64,000 nucleotides of DNA from G963675935 sp963675935 (lineage in GTDB: Bacteria > Planctomycetota > Planctomycetia > Pirellulales > Thermoguttaceae). Position numbers and translations under genes: made by a program. The notes beneath the pieces were generated by a model. That model did no database searches. It saw nothing but the letters and a program-made list of their open reading frames with translations, and was not told where the DNA came from. Every line of letters begins with the position of its first letter. Position 1 is the first letter of the stretch. The stretch is taken from NCBI GenBank assembly GCA_963675935.2, contig CAXXPV010000005.1, forward strand, positions 160,297-224,296, given 5' to 3'. Below, piece by piece: positions 55,224 through 64,000 of this stretch.

Positions 55224-55507
55224 TTGTGCAAACAACACCACAATACCGGGACATTTCTAATGGCGCGAAACAGGGGACATTTCTAATGGTTGACGACAAC
55301 CTCTTGGAAGCTGGGCATGTTGGCTTGTTGACGAGATGTTGACAAGTTTTCCACAAGATGACTCGCCCGCGCGAGCGACGCCACGCGACGCAACTCGCGC
55401 AGTGTTCGGCGGTTGCGAATGTTGGATGACGCGACGGCTTGACAGGTGGTGTACGTGTGGTCCAGTGGTAGTGCGTACACTATCCCTGGACCCGTGCGAT
55501 TCACGCC

Positions 55508-57127
55508 ATGCCGCCGCCCGTCGAGCCGCTGCCGCTCTACCGCCCGCGAAACCCGCGCAATTCCGACCTGTGGCGCCTGTTCGACCGGCACTTCGACACC
55601 TTTCGCCGCGTCTACGACAAGTGCTTCGCCGACCGCTACGGATTCTGGCGGCCGATCGTCGAGCAGTCGGTCGCGGCGTTTCTGCGCTGCGGCGATCTGC
55701 ATGAAGGCTTCGCCCGCGTGCGATGCTCGGATTGCGGGCACGAGATGTTCGTGGCGTTTTCGTGCAAGCAGCGTTGCACGTGTCCGTCGTGCCATCAGAA
55801 ACGCGCGCTGCTGACCTCGATTCACGTGGCCGAAGAAGTCTGCTTTCCCGTCGCGCATCGGCAGGTGGTGCTGACCATTCCGAAACGTCTTCGGCTGCAC
55901 ACCCGCTTCGACCGCAAGTTGCTGGGCAAGCTATGCTCGTGCGCGTGCCGGTGCATCGTGGCCGAGGCTCGCCGCATGTTGGGCCGCGACGATGTTCAGC
56001 CTGGCATCATCGCCGCGATTCAGACGCACGGCGAGTTGCTGCACTGGCATCCGCACATTCACACGCTGGTCACTTGCGGCGCGTTCACGGCGTCGGGCGA
56101 GTTCTTGGAACTGCCCGCGTTCGATATGGACCGGCTGCTGTCGGCATGGCGTGAAGCCGTGTTCGCGTTGTACTTGGCCGAGGGCAAGATCGAGCCGGCG
56201 GTGGTCGAGAACATGCGTGGCTGGCCGCACAGCGGGTTCAGCGTCGATCAGTCGGTGTATCTTGCGTCGGGCGATCGGGCGGGCATCGAGCGATTGATGC
56301 AGTACATGACGCGCTGCCCGTTCAGCCTGTCGCGATTGGTCAAGGTGACGGCGACCGGGCATGTGGTGTACAAGGCCGAGAAGGACGCCTGCCGAGCGTT
56401 TCCCGATCCGCATGGCAATGGGTCGCATGGCAATGGGTTGACGCCCGGCCCGAAGCGTAATTATTTCCACGACGAACTTGCGGCCGGCCCGAAGCGTAAT
56501 TTTTTTCGCGACGAACTTGCGCCCGGCCCGAAGCGTAATTTTCAGGTTCTCGATCCGCTGGATTTTCTGGCCGAGTTCACGCAGCACATTCCGCCGAAGG
56601 GCACGCACCTGATTCGCTATTACGGCTGGTACTCGAACAAGTCGCGTGGCATGCGTCGCAAAGTAGGTTCCGTCTGCCGGACGGAACAGAAGGCGGCCCC
56701 CACCCGATGCAGCCAGACTTGGGCCATGCTCATCAAACGGGTGTACGAGGTTGACCCGCTGACCTGTCCGAAGTGTGGCGGGCCGATGAAGGTCATCGCG
56801 TTTATCGAGCCTCCGCAAGGGGCGTTGATCGAGAAGATTCTGCGGCACTGCGGACTTTGGCAACCCTCGACGCCGCGACCGCCGCCCGAAGATTTCCCCT
56901 CGCCCTTTGGGAGCGGGGCCGGGGGTGAGGCCGGCGACGATGCGGCGATTGGCCCCTTCGATTCGTCGGACTGGTCCGATCCCGTCGATTTTTCGGCGAG
57001 CGATTTCTCGACCAGTCCGCCGGCGTCTTCCGACGAGCCGGGCGATTGGACGTACGTGGACATCGACACGTTCGAGTCCAACGTCGGCGAGTTCGAGGCG
57101 GACATCGAGTACGAGCCGTCCTTCTGA
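55508..57127 (+). CDS. IS91-family (HUH) transposase
   Basis: 539 residues. N-terminal zinc ribbon: VRCSDCGHEMFVAFSCKQRC then CPSCHQKR. The HUH motif is HWHPHIHTLVTCGAF and the catalytic Tyr lies in ERLMQYMTRCPFSL, so DNA is cut and joined by single-strand rolling-circle transposition. Residues ~305-345 contain three tandem units of GPKRNFFRDELA, which are not part of the usual domain and resemble repeat expansion. A C-terminal zinc site (LTCPKCGGPMKVIAFIE) is followed by an acidic tail (SDFSTSPPASSDEPGDWTY). Apparently intact. Confidence 0.88.
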   Translation: MPPPVEPLPLYRPRNPRNSDLWRLFDRHFDTFRRVYDKCFADRYGFWRPIVEQSVAAFLRCGDLHEGFARVRCSDCGHEMFVAFSCKQRCTCPSCHQKRALLTSIHVAEEVCFPVAHRQVVLTIPKRLRLHTRFDRKLLGKLCSCACRCIVAEARRMLGRDDVQPGIIAAIQTHGELLHWHPHIHTLVTCGAFTASGEFLELPAFDMDRLLSAWREAVFALYLAEGKIEPAVVENMRGWPHSGFSVDQSVYLASGDRAGIERLMQYMTRCPFSLSRLVKVTATGHVVYKAEKDACRAFPDPHGNGSHGNGLTPGPKRNYFHDELAAGPKRNFFRDELAPGPKRNFQVLDPLDFLAEFTQHIPPKGTHLIRYYGWYSNKSRGMRRKVGSVCRTEQKAAPTRCSQTWAMLIKRVYEVDPLTCPKCGGPMKVIAFIEPPQGALIEKILRHCGLWQPSTPRPPPEDFPSPFGSGAGGEAGDDAAIGPFDSSDWSDPVDFSASDFSTSPPASSDEPGDWTYVDIDTFESNVGEFEADIEYEPSF

Positions 57128-57496
57128 TTTCCCTTCTAATTTTTGCCGATAGCGAGTCGGCACGTGGGCGGAGTGCGCGCACCGTGGGATTTGCCCTCAG
57201 TTTGCGACAGGCCGGGCCATTTGCAGGCCTCTGAAATGCTTCCGCCGCCCACTCATCGACGTTCAAGGTGTCCGCAAGGGCGGTGCGGCCATGGCCGCAC
57301 CGCCCTTGCGGACACCTTGCCACACCCTTCATCTAGGGTATAATAATCAACGCTCTATGGACAAATCAAAATTCCTATCACTCGCTCTATGGACAAATCA
57401 AAATTCCTATCACTTCACTAAATCAAAATTCCTATCACTTACACAGGCAAGCAGATCGCCTCCAAGGATACAGCGCAGATAAAGGAATGTCCAAGA

Positions 57497-58504
57497 CTAC
57501 TTAAAGTCTCCGCCCAGGTAATCGCCAGTCGTGGCGTCGATCCAAACAAATACTTCCCGATTTGTGGGAATGGCCTCACGAGACTTCGCATCATGGCGAA
57601 CCAGCGTGTGACGCACCTCCCACGCAAGTCGCGCCACGCGCGTCTGAGCCGCTACTGCGTCTGCAATACTCTCGTACTTCAAGATGTAGTTTGGCTTGAC
57701 GATGAAGAGTCTCGCATGGTGTTCCCCCGAAAGCTCGTGATCCAGATAGTAGCTCTTCTCAGGCTTCCAGACGAGCATCTTTCTAGCGAATCCTTCAGAG
57801 ATAGAAACAGCTCGCTTCTCGGAGATTGGCTCCGTAGACACCTCAGCGTACTCGGAATCCATATGTACTCCAACGGCGATCAGGCCGTGCTTCTCTGAGA
57901 GTATCACTGTAATACCATCCTCATCGAACGGATGCCCCTTCCCATCAACCCGAGTTAGTTGAATGTACCACTGGCCTATGTAATACTTCGGCATTTCCCT
58001 AAATGGATGTAGATACTCGACGCTCCCAACAACCACATTCGGTGGAATAACATCCAATAACGCAGTAACGCACTCTTGTGCGATACGTTCCGCGTCTTTC
58101 TTTGACCACTTGGGTTTTGTTGGCTCGTCGTAAAGTGGAGCGTCCTTCCCCGAACATTGGTGCGCGGCATACCAATTAAAGAAGCTCCTAAGATGGCTGC
58201 TCTGGGCTGAGAAGGCGAACGCGATTTCCGACGCCTCATTCCCCAGGAGAAGCAGCCTGCTCTCAGACGCAGAATCACCATCGTCGATTCTCACCGGCAA
58301 TTGTGAGACGGGTTTGAGGATTGTCTCAAATCCTTCCTTTCGTGTGAGTACAACGAGTCTTTCACGTAGTTGATCCGCCTGAACGAATGCCTTCTCCCGG
58401 ACATGTTGTGGCACGTCGTCTGTCGCCAGCGCGAACGCTGAAAACGAACCCACTACGATCACAAGTGCCGATTGAAGGACGAGTGCGTTGTTCCTGCGAT
58501 CCAT
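57497..58504 (-). CDS. Exported protein of unknown function with PepSY-like ending
   Basis: 335 residues from MDRRNNALVLQSALVIVVGS, after TTTGGAGG; signal peptide ends near ALATDD. The body contains FNWYAAHQCSGKDAPLYDEP, WSKKDAERIAQECVTALLDV, YYIGQWYIQLTRVDGKGHPF and the C-terminus REVFVWIDATTGDYLGGDFK, whose WIDATTGxxLG resembles PepSY-type domains. It is flanked by IS91-like copies on both sides and is AT-richer than they are. Function unknown. Confidence 0.62.
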   Translation of the reverse strand: MDRRNNALVLQSALVIVVGSFSAFALATDDVPQHVREKAFVQADQLRERLVVLTRKEGFETILKPVSQLPVRIDDGDSASESRLLLLGNEASEIAFAFSAQSSHLRSFFNWYAAHQCSGKDAPLYDEPTKPKWSKKDAERIAQECVTALLDVIPPNVVVGSVEYLHPFREMPKYYIGQWYIQLTRVDGKGHPFDEDGITVILSEKHGLIAVGVHMDSEYAEVSTEPISEKRAVSISEGFARKMLVWKPEKSYYLDHELSGEHHARLFIVKPNYILKYESIADAVAAQTRVARLAWEVRHTLVRHDAKSREAIPTNREVFVWIDATTGDYLGGDFK

Positions 58505-58585
58505 ATTCTGCACCTCCAAAAGTGAACGCCGGGTCAAAGACCGCTACTTCAAACTGACGACTGTGTTTCCGCCCTGCGCGCACGT

Positions 58586-59757
58586 CTTTATCTGCTCAGA
58601 CCATATCTCCGAGAAGTCGATCAGTTGCTCCGCAACGCCGAGCTGCGGGACGAGCTGGATCGTTTTTCAGGTCGTTATCCTCATCAGCACTGGCTCCAAA
58701 CCGTCGCGGAGCGGCTCGGCTCCAGCTCTCCTGCGCCCCCCCCATTGCGGCGATTGTAGCGACTCTCTGCCGGTGGTCAATACCTCTTGGAAGCTGGGCA
58801 TGTTGGCTTGTTGACGAGATGTTGACAAGTTTTCCACAAGACGACCCGCCCGCGCGAGCGACGCCACGCGACGCAACTCGCGCAGTGCCCGGCGGTTGCG
58901 GATGTTGGACGACGCGACGGCTTGACAGGTGGTGTACGTGTGGTCCAGTGTTAGTGTGTACACTATCCCTGGCCCCGTGCGATTCACACCATGCCGCCGC
59001 CGTGTGTCGAGCCGCTGCCGCTCTACCGCCCGCGAAACCCGCGCAATTCCGACCTGTGGCGCCTGTTCGACCGGCACTTCGACACCTTTCGCCGCGTTTA
59101 CGACAAGCGCTTCGCCGACCGCTACGGATTCTGGAGGCCGATCGTCGAGCAGTCGGTCGCGGCGTTTCTGCGCTGCGGCGACCTGCATGAAGGCTTCGCC
59201 CGCGTGCGATGCTCGGATTTCGGGCACGAGATGTTCGTGGCGTTTTCATGCAAGCAGCGTTGCACGTGTCCGTCGTGCCACCAGAAACGCGCGCTGCTGA
59301 CCTCGATTCACGTGGCCGAAGAAGTCTGCTTTCGATTCGTCGGACTGGTCCGATCCCGTCGATTTTTCGGCGAGCGATTTCTCGACCAGTCCGCCGGCGT
59401 CTTCCGACGAGCCGGGCGATTGGACGTACGTAGACATCGACACGTTCGAGTCCAACGTCGGCGAGTTCGAGGCGGACATCGAGTACGAGCCGTCCTTCTG
59501 ATTTCTCTTCTAATTTTTGTCGATAGCGAGTCGGCACGTGGGCGGAGTGCGTGCACCGTGGGATTTGGCCTCAGTTTGCGACAGGCCGGGCCATTTGCAG
59601 GCCTCTGAAATGCTTCCGCCACCCACTCATCGACGTTCAAGGTGTTCGCAAGGGCGGTGCGGCCATGGCCGCACCGCCCTTGCGGACACCTTGACATACC
59701 CTTCATTTAGGGTACAATCAACGCTCTATGGACAAATCAAAATTCCTATCACTTATC
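58586..59757 (+). mobile_element. IS91-like element copy C with a 1.1-kb internal deletion
   Basis: The 5' part (to about 59330) and the 3' part match copy B, but about 1.1 kb of the transposase (HUH motif and Tyr) is missing, joined at a short TTC identity. The 54-bp palindrome at 59639-59692 has one mismatch. The end TATCACT is repeated once (TTATCACT). The truncated gene runs 58991-59608 out of frame. Confidence 0.8.
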
Positions 59758-59838
59758 ACTTAGGAAGTGCAGCGTCGGTTGACGTTCGTCGGTCGGAGCG
59801 GTTTGCAGAGCGCATACAGTTTTCCAAGAGGTTGCCGA

Positions 59839-61716
59839 ATGCTGAAGAGAAAGCTACTGGACGAGTCGGCGAATTCTCTCAAAAAAGAATTCAACTGGAA
59901 GAAAATCCTTCCGACAGCGATTACGATTATGACCGTCTTGGGCCTCCATAAGCCGCTGATGGTGCAGGATGCCGGTTGGCCGGGGCTGGTCATCTATGTA
60001 GTCGTCGTGACGGTCGTGATGGTGCTGGTGAATTTTGGTCTGGTTCGTTTGTTTTCGACAATAGGACGTTTTTCTCTTGGCATATTTGCGAGTCCCTGGA
60101 CGAGGCCGTCGCGGCCGCAGAGGTGGCGGGTTTTTGCTTTCCGCGGAGCGGGCCCCACCTGGAGGGAACGCTTGCATACGATTGCCCGGCAAAGGGAGGA
60201 AGCCTACGTTGCCCCGCCCCCATGCACACAAAAGGAAAACACGCCCGAATATTCGCCGGACGCCGACAGAAACACGATTCTGATCGCATTCCTCGACGAT
60301 GCCTATGGGCTGAAAGTGGCCGGCGAGGTGCCCGGGATGCTCTACTGGGAGCACGACAACCACGCGGCGGTTGTCGAGAAGGCGACGAAAATGCTTCGGG
60401 CGGCCAGCAACGATGCGCACAAGGTTTGCGCGGTCATTGTTCCAAGCCGCAAGGCCGACACGCAGCACGTCGGCAAGATGTTCGAGGAAGCCGTGAAAGG
60501 GGTGGCCGAGGCGTTCAAGACGATTGGGCCCGAGCGTTCTCTGAAGGCCCGCTGGGCGATTCGGGTCGATTCCTGCTTGCGGACCCATTTTCACGAAGAG
60601 CGGGCGGCGATCATGCACGCCCTCTACGAGACGCTGGAATCCGGCATTGCCAAGTTCGACTACTCCGTGTTCGCGCCATGCAATATCCATGAGCGGCGGA
60701 TCACGAATTACGGAGTGCAGTTCTATCGGGACTCGCGCGGCGGCGATTACCGGCCGATGGCGCAAGATATCGAATACTCATCTCGTCCGGGCTTCGAGTA
60801 TCAAGAGTCCAATTTGGCGTTCTGGGTTCACGAAAAGACCCAGGGGAAAATCCAACCCAACACGATCCACCTGACGAATGTCGCCGAGTTGCGGACGATC
60901 CCCGAGAAACAGATCGCCGAATCGATAGTTGCCGACAAAAAAGGCGAGATCCTCGTAATGGACGGCGAAAACGCCTACGACGCAGCCGCCGTCGTCGATG
61001 TCGCCAAAATCCTCGAAAAAGAGCACGGCAAACACATCCTCTATCAGGTTGGCACGACCGTGGCCGCCATGCTGAGCGGCCGGCCGGCGCTTGCGTCGAA
61101 ACCGCTGACCGTCGAGGAAATCAAAGCGGCGTTCCCAAACATCAAAAAGCCCGGTTTGATGGTTGTCGGCTCCTTGACGAATCGCACGCGAAATCAGGTG
61201 TTCCATTTCCGCGTGGCATGGCGAGAAGAACCGAACGGCATCGTGGAAGACATGTTCAACGACAAATCGCTTGCCGACCCACCCGCACGCAGCAAAGAAC
61301 TGGAAGCCACGTGCTCGCGGATCAAGCGATTTCTAAGGAAGAATGAGCATGTGGTGTTGTTTTCCGGACTTTGGGCCGACAACAAGAACGAATTCTATCC
61401 GTCGACGTCCAGCCGCAACCACGTCCTGACGTTTTTTTCCGCTGTCGTCGAGGCGTGTCGGCCGCGGAAGAATTCCGTTTCCCCCGGCTGGATCGTCTTC
61501 AAGGGAAGCGACACCGCCTACGAATGCATGTATCGAGCCCTGGGTGTCCGCAATTTCGACTACCTCGGGCCAATCGCGTCCGGCGCCTTGTTATGCAAAA
61601 TCACGGACGAGAACAACCCGTGGCGCGACACGCCGATTATTTTGTTCGCCGGAAACTCCGGCGAAAACTCCGGCATCTACGACATCGCGAAGAAAATGCA
61701 AGACGCGGCGATCTGA
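59839..61716 (+). CDS. DUF1537-like (four-carbon acid sugar kinase family) protein with N-terminal membrane segment
   Basis: 625 residues from MLKRKLLDESANSLKKEFNW. A hydrophobic helix (LVIYVVVVTVVMVLVNFGLV, about residues 50-70) precedes the kinase-like part. Family landmarks: RNTILIAFLDDAYGLKVAGE in place of DDxTGA, AIRVDSCLRTHFHEERAAIM for the KxDSTLRG motif, ENAYDAAAVVDVAKILEKEH, VFKGSDTAYECMYRALGVRN, YLGPIASGALLCKI and ILFAGNSGENSGIYDIAKKM. Several catalytic positions differ from active kinases, and residues 80-145 are rich in Arg/Pro and poorly family-like. Upstream codons belong to the IS91-like junction. A membrane-bound, perhaps inactive relative. Confidence 0.65.
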   Translation: MLKRKLLDESANSLKKEFNWKKILPTAITIMTVLGLHKPLMVQDAGWPGLVIYVVVVTVVMVLVNFGLVRLFSTIGRFSLGIFASPWTRPSRPQRWRVFAFRGAGPTWRERLHTIARQREEAYVAPPPCTQKENTPEYSPDADRNTILIAFLDDAYGLKVAGEVPGMLYWEHDNHAAVVEKATKMLRAASNDAHKVCAVIVPSRKADTQHVGKMFEEAVKGVAEAFKTIGPERSLKARWAIRVDSCLRTHFHEERAAIMHALYETLESGIAKFDYSVFAPCNIHERRITNYGVQFYRDSRGGDYRPMAQDIEYSSRPGFEYQESNLAFWVHEKTQGKIQPNTIHLTNVAELRTIPEKQIAESIVADKKGEILVMDGENAYDAAAVVDVAKILEKEHGKHILYQVGTTVAAMLSGRPALASKPLTVEEIKAAFPNIKKPGLMVVGSLTNRTRNQVFHFRVAWREEPNGIVEDMFNDKSLADPPARSKELEATCSRIKRFLRKNEHVVLFSGLWADNKNEFYPSTSSRNHVLTFFSAVVEACRPRKNSVSPGWIVFKGSDTAYECMYRALGVRNFDYLGPIASGALLCKITDENNPWRDTPIILFAGNSGENSGIYDIAKKMQDAAI

Positions 61717-61770
61717 TTTCACGCGGTTTTGGACAATCGCGCGACGTTTGACCGCTGCCGCGGCCGTTCG

Positions 61771-62121
61771 TCATTCGAGGCCCATGCCGTGGCGATAGGC
61801 GGCGCGCTGGCGGTCGAGGCCGAGCCGGGCGGTAATCGCTTGCCAACGCTTCGCAGCTTCGCCGAGCGCGTCGGCCGGCGATTGTTTGCCGCCGACGGCG
61901 GCCGACACGGCGTCGTCCAGCGCCGCGAGGTATTCCGCTCGACCCGGCATACGCAACGCGCCAAGCCACTGCTGGCGGTCCAGCGCGGACTGGGCCGCGA
62001 CTGACTCCGGGTTCTGGCCGATCTCGTTCTCGACCATCGCGGCTAACCCATCAAAACTCCTCCTCATATCCGTCACGCCCGTGAAGACGAAGATTCGTAC
62101 CGCCACGGGCAGACTTAGCAC
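61771..62121 (-). pseudogene. In-frame fusion of IS66 TnpB start to a solute-binding-protein tail
   Basis: From GTG 62121: SLPVAVRIFVFTGVTDMRRS and FDGLAAMVENEIGQNPES of TnpB, then AAQSALDRQQWLGALRMPGR, AEYLAALDDAVSAAVGGKQS and ITARLGLDRQRAAYRHGMGL, typical of the C-terminus of extracellular solute-binding proteins. Both genes are destroyed; the open frame survives by chance. Confidence 0.65.
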
Positions 62122-62669
62122 GGCGGGCTCTCCAACACGGCCAAGACTTGCTGCAGCAGTGCAATGTCGCAACCGTGCTCAACGCGAATCAGCGTCCCAC
62201 GCGGAAGAAGAATCTCGATGGGCGGTGACGACCTCGACGTGTTGGCCGCGTTCGCCGCGATTGGCTCGGCATCCTCCACCAGACGCACGGGCACCAAGCT
62301 GCCATCGCCCGCGGACTGACACAGCCGCTTACGCTGCCGACGGGACTGCTGGGCTATCGGCTTTGTCTCGGGTTGCGCCGATGTCGACTCCATTGTCGCC
62401 AGCGTGGCGATGGCCTCCGATGGGCGATCCTCTTTTCGCAGCCGTTGTTGCCAGGCGTAGAACGAGGATTCTTTTAGGCCCTCGCGTCGGCAGAAGCCTG
62501 CCGCGCTCATCCCGCTATTCGCCCACAGATCGATTGCCAACTCCCAAAAACGTCTCGCTTCCGCCGGGCTCCGTCGTCGCGCACTGTCCATGACTGACCT
62601 CCTGGATATCGTTTGCCCCACGATTCCAGAATACCAGACCATGCAAGATGTAGTTCACAGGACGGACAC
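62003..62669 (-). mobile_element. IS66 partial copy, tnpA end
   Basis: Right end (to the ACAGGACGGACAC terminus at 62657-62669) of the same IS66 as at 11872, including complete tnpA and the start of tnpB. Nearly identical in sequence to the complete copy. Confidence 0.85.
62115..62591 (-). CDS. tnpA: IS66 protein TnpA, copy 2
   Basis: 158 residues identical, as far as I can see, to the TnpA at 14086-14562, starting MDSARRRSPAEARRF. Its partners tnpB and tnpC are missing or truncated here. Confidence 0.85.
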   Translation of the reverse strand: MDSARRRSPAEARRFWELAIDLWANSGMSAAGFCRREGLKESSFYAWQQRLRKEDRPSEAIATLATMESTSAQPETKPIAQQSRRQRKRLCQSAGDGSLVPVRLVEDAEPIAANAANTSRSSPPIEILLPRGTLIRVEHGCDIALLQQVLAVLESPPC

Positions 62670-63552
62670 GGTGACGCTCGGCATCCCTACACTGTCTACG
62701 ATTACACGCCGAACCGAAAGCGGGATGGTCCGCAGAAGTTTTTGAGGGACTATCGCGGTGTGCTTCAGGCGGACGCCTTTGGTGGTTATGACGGAATATT
62801 CTGGGAGTCGCGCGGGGCGATTGTCGAAGCTGGCTGCAACGCGCACGCCCGGCGGAAGTTTTTTGACGCTCGCGACACCTCGCCTCAGTTGGCGCACGAG
62901 GCGTTGGCTTTCTTTCAGCAGCTTTACGCTGTGGAACACGAGGCGGTTGGCATGTCGGACGACGAACGACTGGCGTTGCGCCAGGCGAAGTCGGCGCCCA
63001 TCATGGAGGCGTTGGCCGATTGGCTACGCGACAAGTTGGTCGTGGTGCGGCCGAAGTCGCCGATTACCGTTGCGATCAAGTACAGCCTGCGGCAGTGGGA
63101 GGCGCTGACGCGGTTCCTCGGCAACGGGGCGATTCCCATCGACAACAACCGAACGGAGCGATCGCTGAAAGAGCAAGCTCTCGGACGCCGCAATTGGACA
63201 TTCTTGGGCAGCGATCAGGGCGGCAGCACCGCGGCGGTGCTTTACAGTTTCGTGGCCAGTGCGAAGCGGCATCATCTCGACCCGCAGGCGTACCTGACCG
63301 ATGTGTTGACCCGACTGCCGCAGATCACCAATCCGCTTGAGCTTCGTGGGCTACTGCCGGATCGTTGGGCGAAAACCCATCCGGAGCATGTGCGGAGCTA
63401 CCGACGCGAAGAATCGGCCGCTGCGGCCCGTCGACGTCAAAGTCGGCATCGCCAATTGGCGAAGAAGCATCCGAGCCGTCGGTCCTAGCCCGCTCTGCCG
63501 CGCACTTGCTCATCACCGCCGCTCAGGTATGTGGTGTTCACAGGACGGACAC
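62670..63552 (+). mobile_element. IS66 partial copy, tnpC end, opposite orientation
   Basis: Holds the last ~270 codons of tnpC (62670-63488: VYDYTPNRKRDGPQKFLRDY, DAFGGYDG, NNRTERSLKE) and the terminus GTTCACAGGACGGACAC ending at 63552. It abuts the other half tail-to-tail at 62669/62670, so the two pieces come from separate insertions or an inversion-deletion. Confidence 0.85.
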
Positions 63553-63982
63553 CGACTTTGTCGACGCCGACGGCGCCGGCGAGGTGTCTTCGCCGGAACT
63601 GGCGACCCGCTACCTCTGGGGCCAAGCGGTCGATCAGCTTTTTGCGCAAGAGGCCGTGGACGACGGCGGCCCGGAAGGCGTTTCGTATCCGGTGATCGAC
63701 AACTTGCACAGCGTTCGCTCGCTGGTCGATTCGGCCGGCGACATTACGGCGACCTACCGTTACGACAGTTACGGGAACGCGACGGCGTTGGCAGGCAGTC
63801 TGGCAGCCACTCGGTTCCTCTACACCAGCCAGGAATACGACGCCGCAACAGGGTTGTATTACTACAACGCCCGGTGGTATAATCCGGCACTGGGCAAGTT
63901 CATCAGCGTTGGACGAGCGACTCGCCGCCGGAATACGACTTTTAGTGTGGATAGCGAATCATTCGATGCACATGACGCCTGA
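63553..63982 (+). pseudogene. RHS-repeat-associated core domain fragment
   Basis: DNLHSVRSLVDSAGDITATY, RYDSYGNATALAG, RFLYTSQEYDAATGLYYYNA and RWYNPALGKFIS are the classic RHS core. The upstream part is cut by the IS66 terminus. After GKFIS the frame departs from the expected DPxGF and ends at 63982, so the variable C-terminal toxin or tip domain is missing or altered. RHS proteins are large surface or secreted shells for effectors. Confidence 0.75.
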
Positions 63983-64000
63983 AACGTTTACGCGGTGTTT

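Larger units (their letters stand above)
53794..55298 (+). mobile_element. IS1202-family element (ISTde1-like) with 17-bp target duplication
   Basis: 1505 bp; ends TGTCGTGCGCCATTAGAA and TTCTAATGGTTGACGACA, which match except for a 3-base core. The duplication ACCTCTTGGAAGCTGGG lies at 53777-53793 and 55299-55315, and copy C of the IS91-like element shows the single uninterrupted sequence. Long duplications are a hallmark of IS1202 relatives. Confidence 0.88.
53584..57440 (+). mobile_element. IS91-like rolling-circle element (copy B), interrupted by IS1202-type element
   Basis: The left boundary is where similarity with copy C at 58586 begins (CTTTATCTGCTCAGACC). The element carries a short upstream frame with EVDQLLRNAELRDELDRFSG, the transposase, the 54-bp palindrome at 57265-57318 and the end ATGGACAAATCAAAATTCC plus TATCACT. 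That end is repeated in full once and in part again up to 57440. The IS1202-type element at 53794-55298 is inserted between the upstream frame and the transposase. Confidence 0.78.

Noticed and set aside
57345..57440. Tandem copies of ATGGACAAATCAAAATTCC looked like a small CRISPR array
   Set aside because: There are no spacers; the units abut or overlap, and the same unit marks the end of every IS91-like copy in the window.

Overview
The window is most likely a piece of a Planctomycetota chromosome (Pirellulales-like, or a relative from an anoxic or anammox-type habitat). The evidence is a DUF1559 protein with a pilin-like N-terminus and the family's C-terminal signature, several secreted prenyltransferase/squalene-cyclase-fold proteins, a WYL regulator next to a type I-G (formerly I-U) CRISPR-Cas locus, and a dense mixed load of insertion sequences. 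I recognised no rRNA, tRNA or CRISPR array.

Layout. 1-2.4 kb (minus strand): the decayed end of a type I-G CRISPR-Cas locus, with a truncated cas4-cas1, an in-frame scar fusing the start of cas3 to the end of csb2, and a frameshifted WYL regulator. 2.7-4.8 kb: a response regulator, a beheaded histidine kinase, and scraps of an AAA ATPase and an IS66 transposase. 5.3-11.5 kb: small housekeeping or unknown genes (HD hydrolase with an internal stop, DUF2293, GNAT, dCTP-deaminase-like, DUF6398) and two copies of a 124-bp MITE with 9-bp target duplications. 11.5-16.2 kb: one gene split by an IS701-like element that is itself split by an IS66 element; every target duplication can be read. 16.2-23.8 kb: YkgJ, SUI1/eIF1, DUF1990, NAD(P)-binding and TspO genes, a GNAT gene split by an IS3-family element, a Vat-type acetyltransferase and an MFS remnant.

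The centrepiece is 24.0-41.1 kb on the plus strand. A textbook sigma-54 promoter, preceded by two perfect inverted repeats, drives a long run of closely spaced or overlapping genes: three exported alpha/alpha-toroid proteins (the third split by an IS3 copy), a DUF1559 protein, a complete siderophore/haem/corrinoid-type ABC importer, a 1106-residue fusion of two NifH-like ATPases and one NifD-like subunit, a NifK-like partner, and an ABCB-type exporter. No nifB, nifE/N or nifV is present. The two catalytic subunits keep P-cluster-type cysteines but show no recognisable FeMo-cofactor ligands, so this is a nitrogenase-like reductase rather than a dinitrogen-fixing enzyme. My working model is capture of a tetrapyrrole or metal chelate at the surface, import, ATP-driven reduction in the cytoplasm, and export of a product. 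The substrate is unknown.

41.6-44.9 kb: a quinol-type nitric oxide reductase with a hemerythrin-like protein, divergent from a ferredoxin that could feed the reductase. 44.9-59.8 kb: an insertion-sequence graveyard (two more IS701-like copies, an IS701 element, an IS1182 scrap, three IS91-like copies or remnants with reiterated termini, and an IS1202-type element with a 17-bp duplication) enclosing exported proteins of unknown function. 59.8-64 kb: a membrane-anchored DUF1537-like protein, rearranged IS66 halves and an RHS-repeat fragment.
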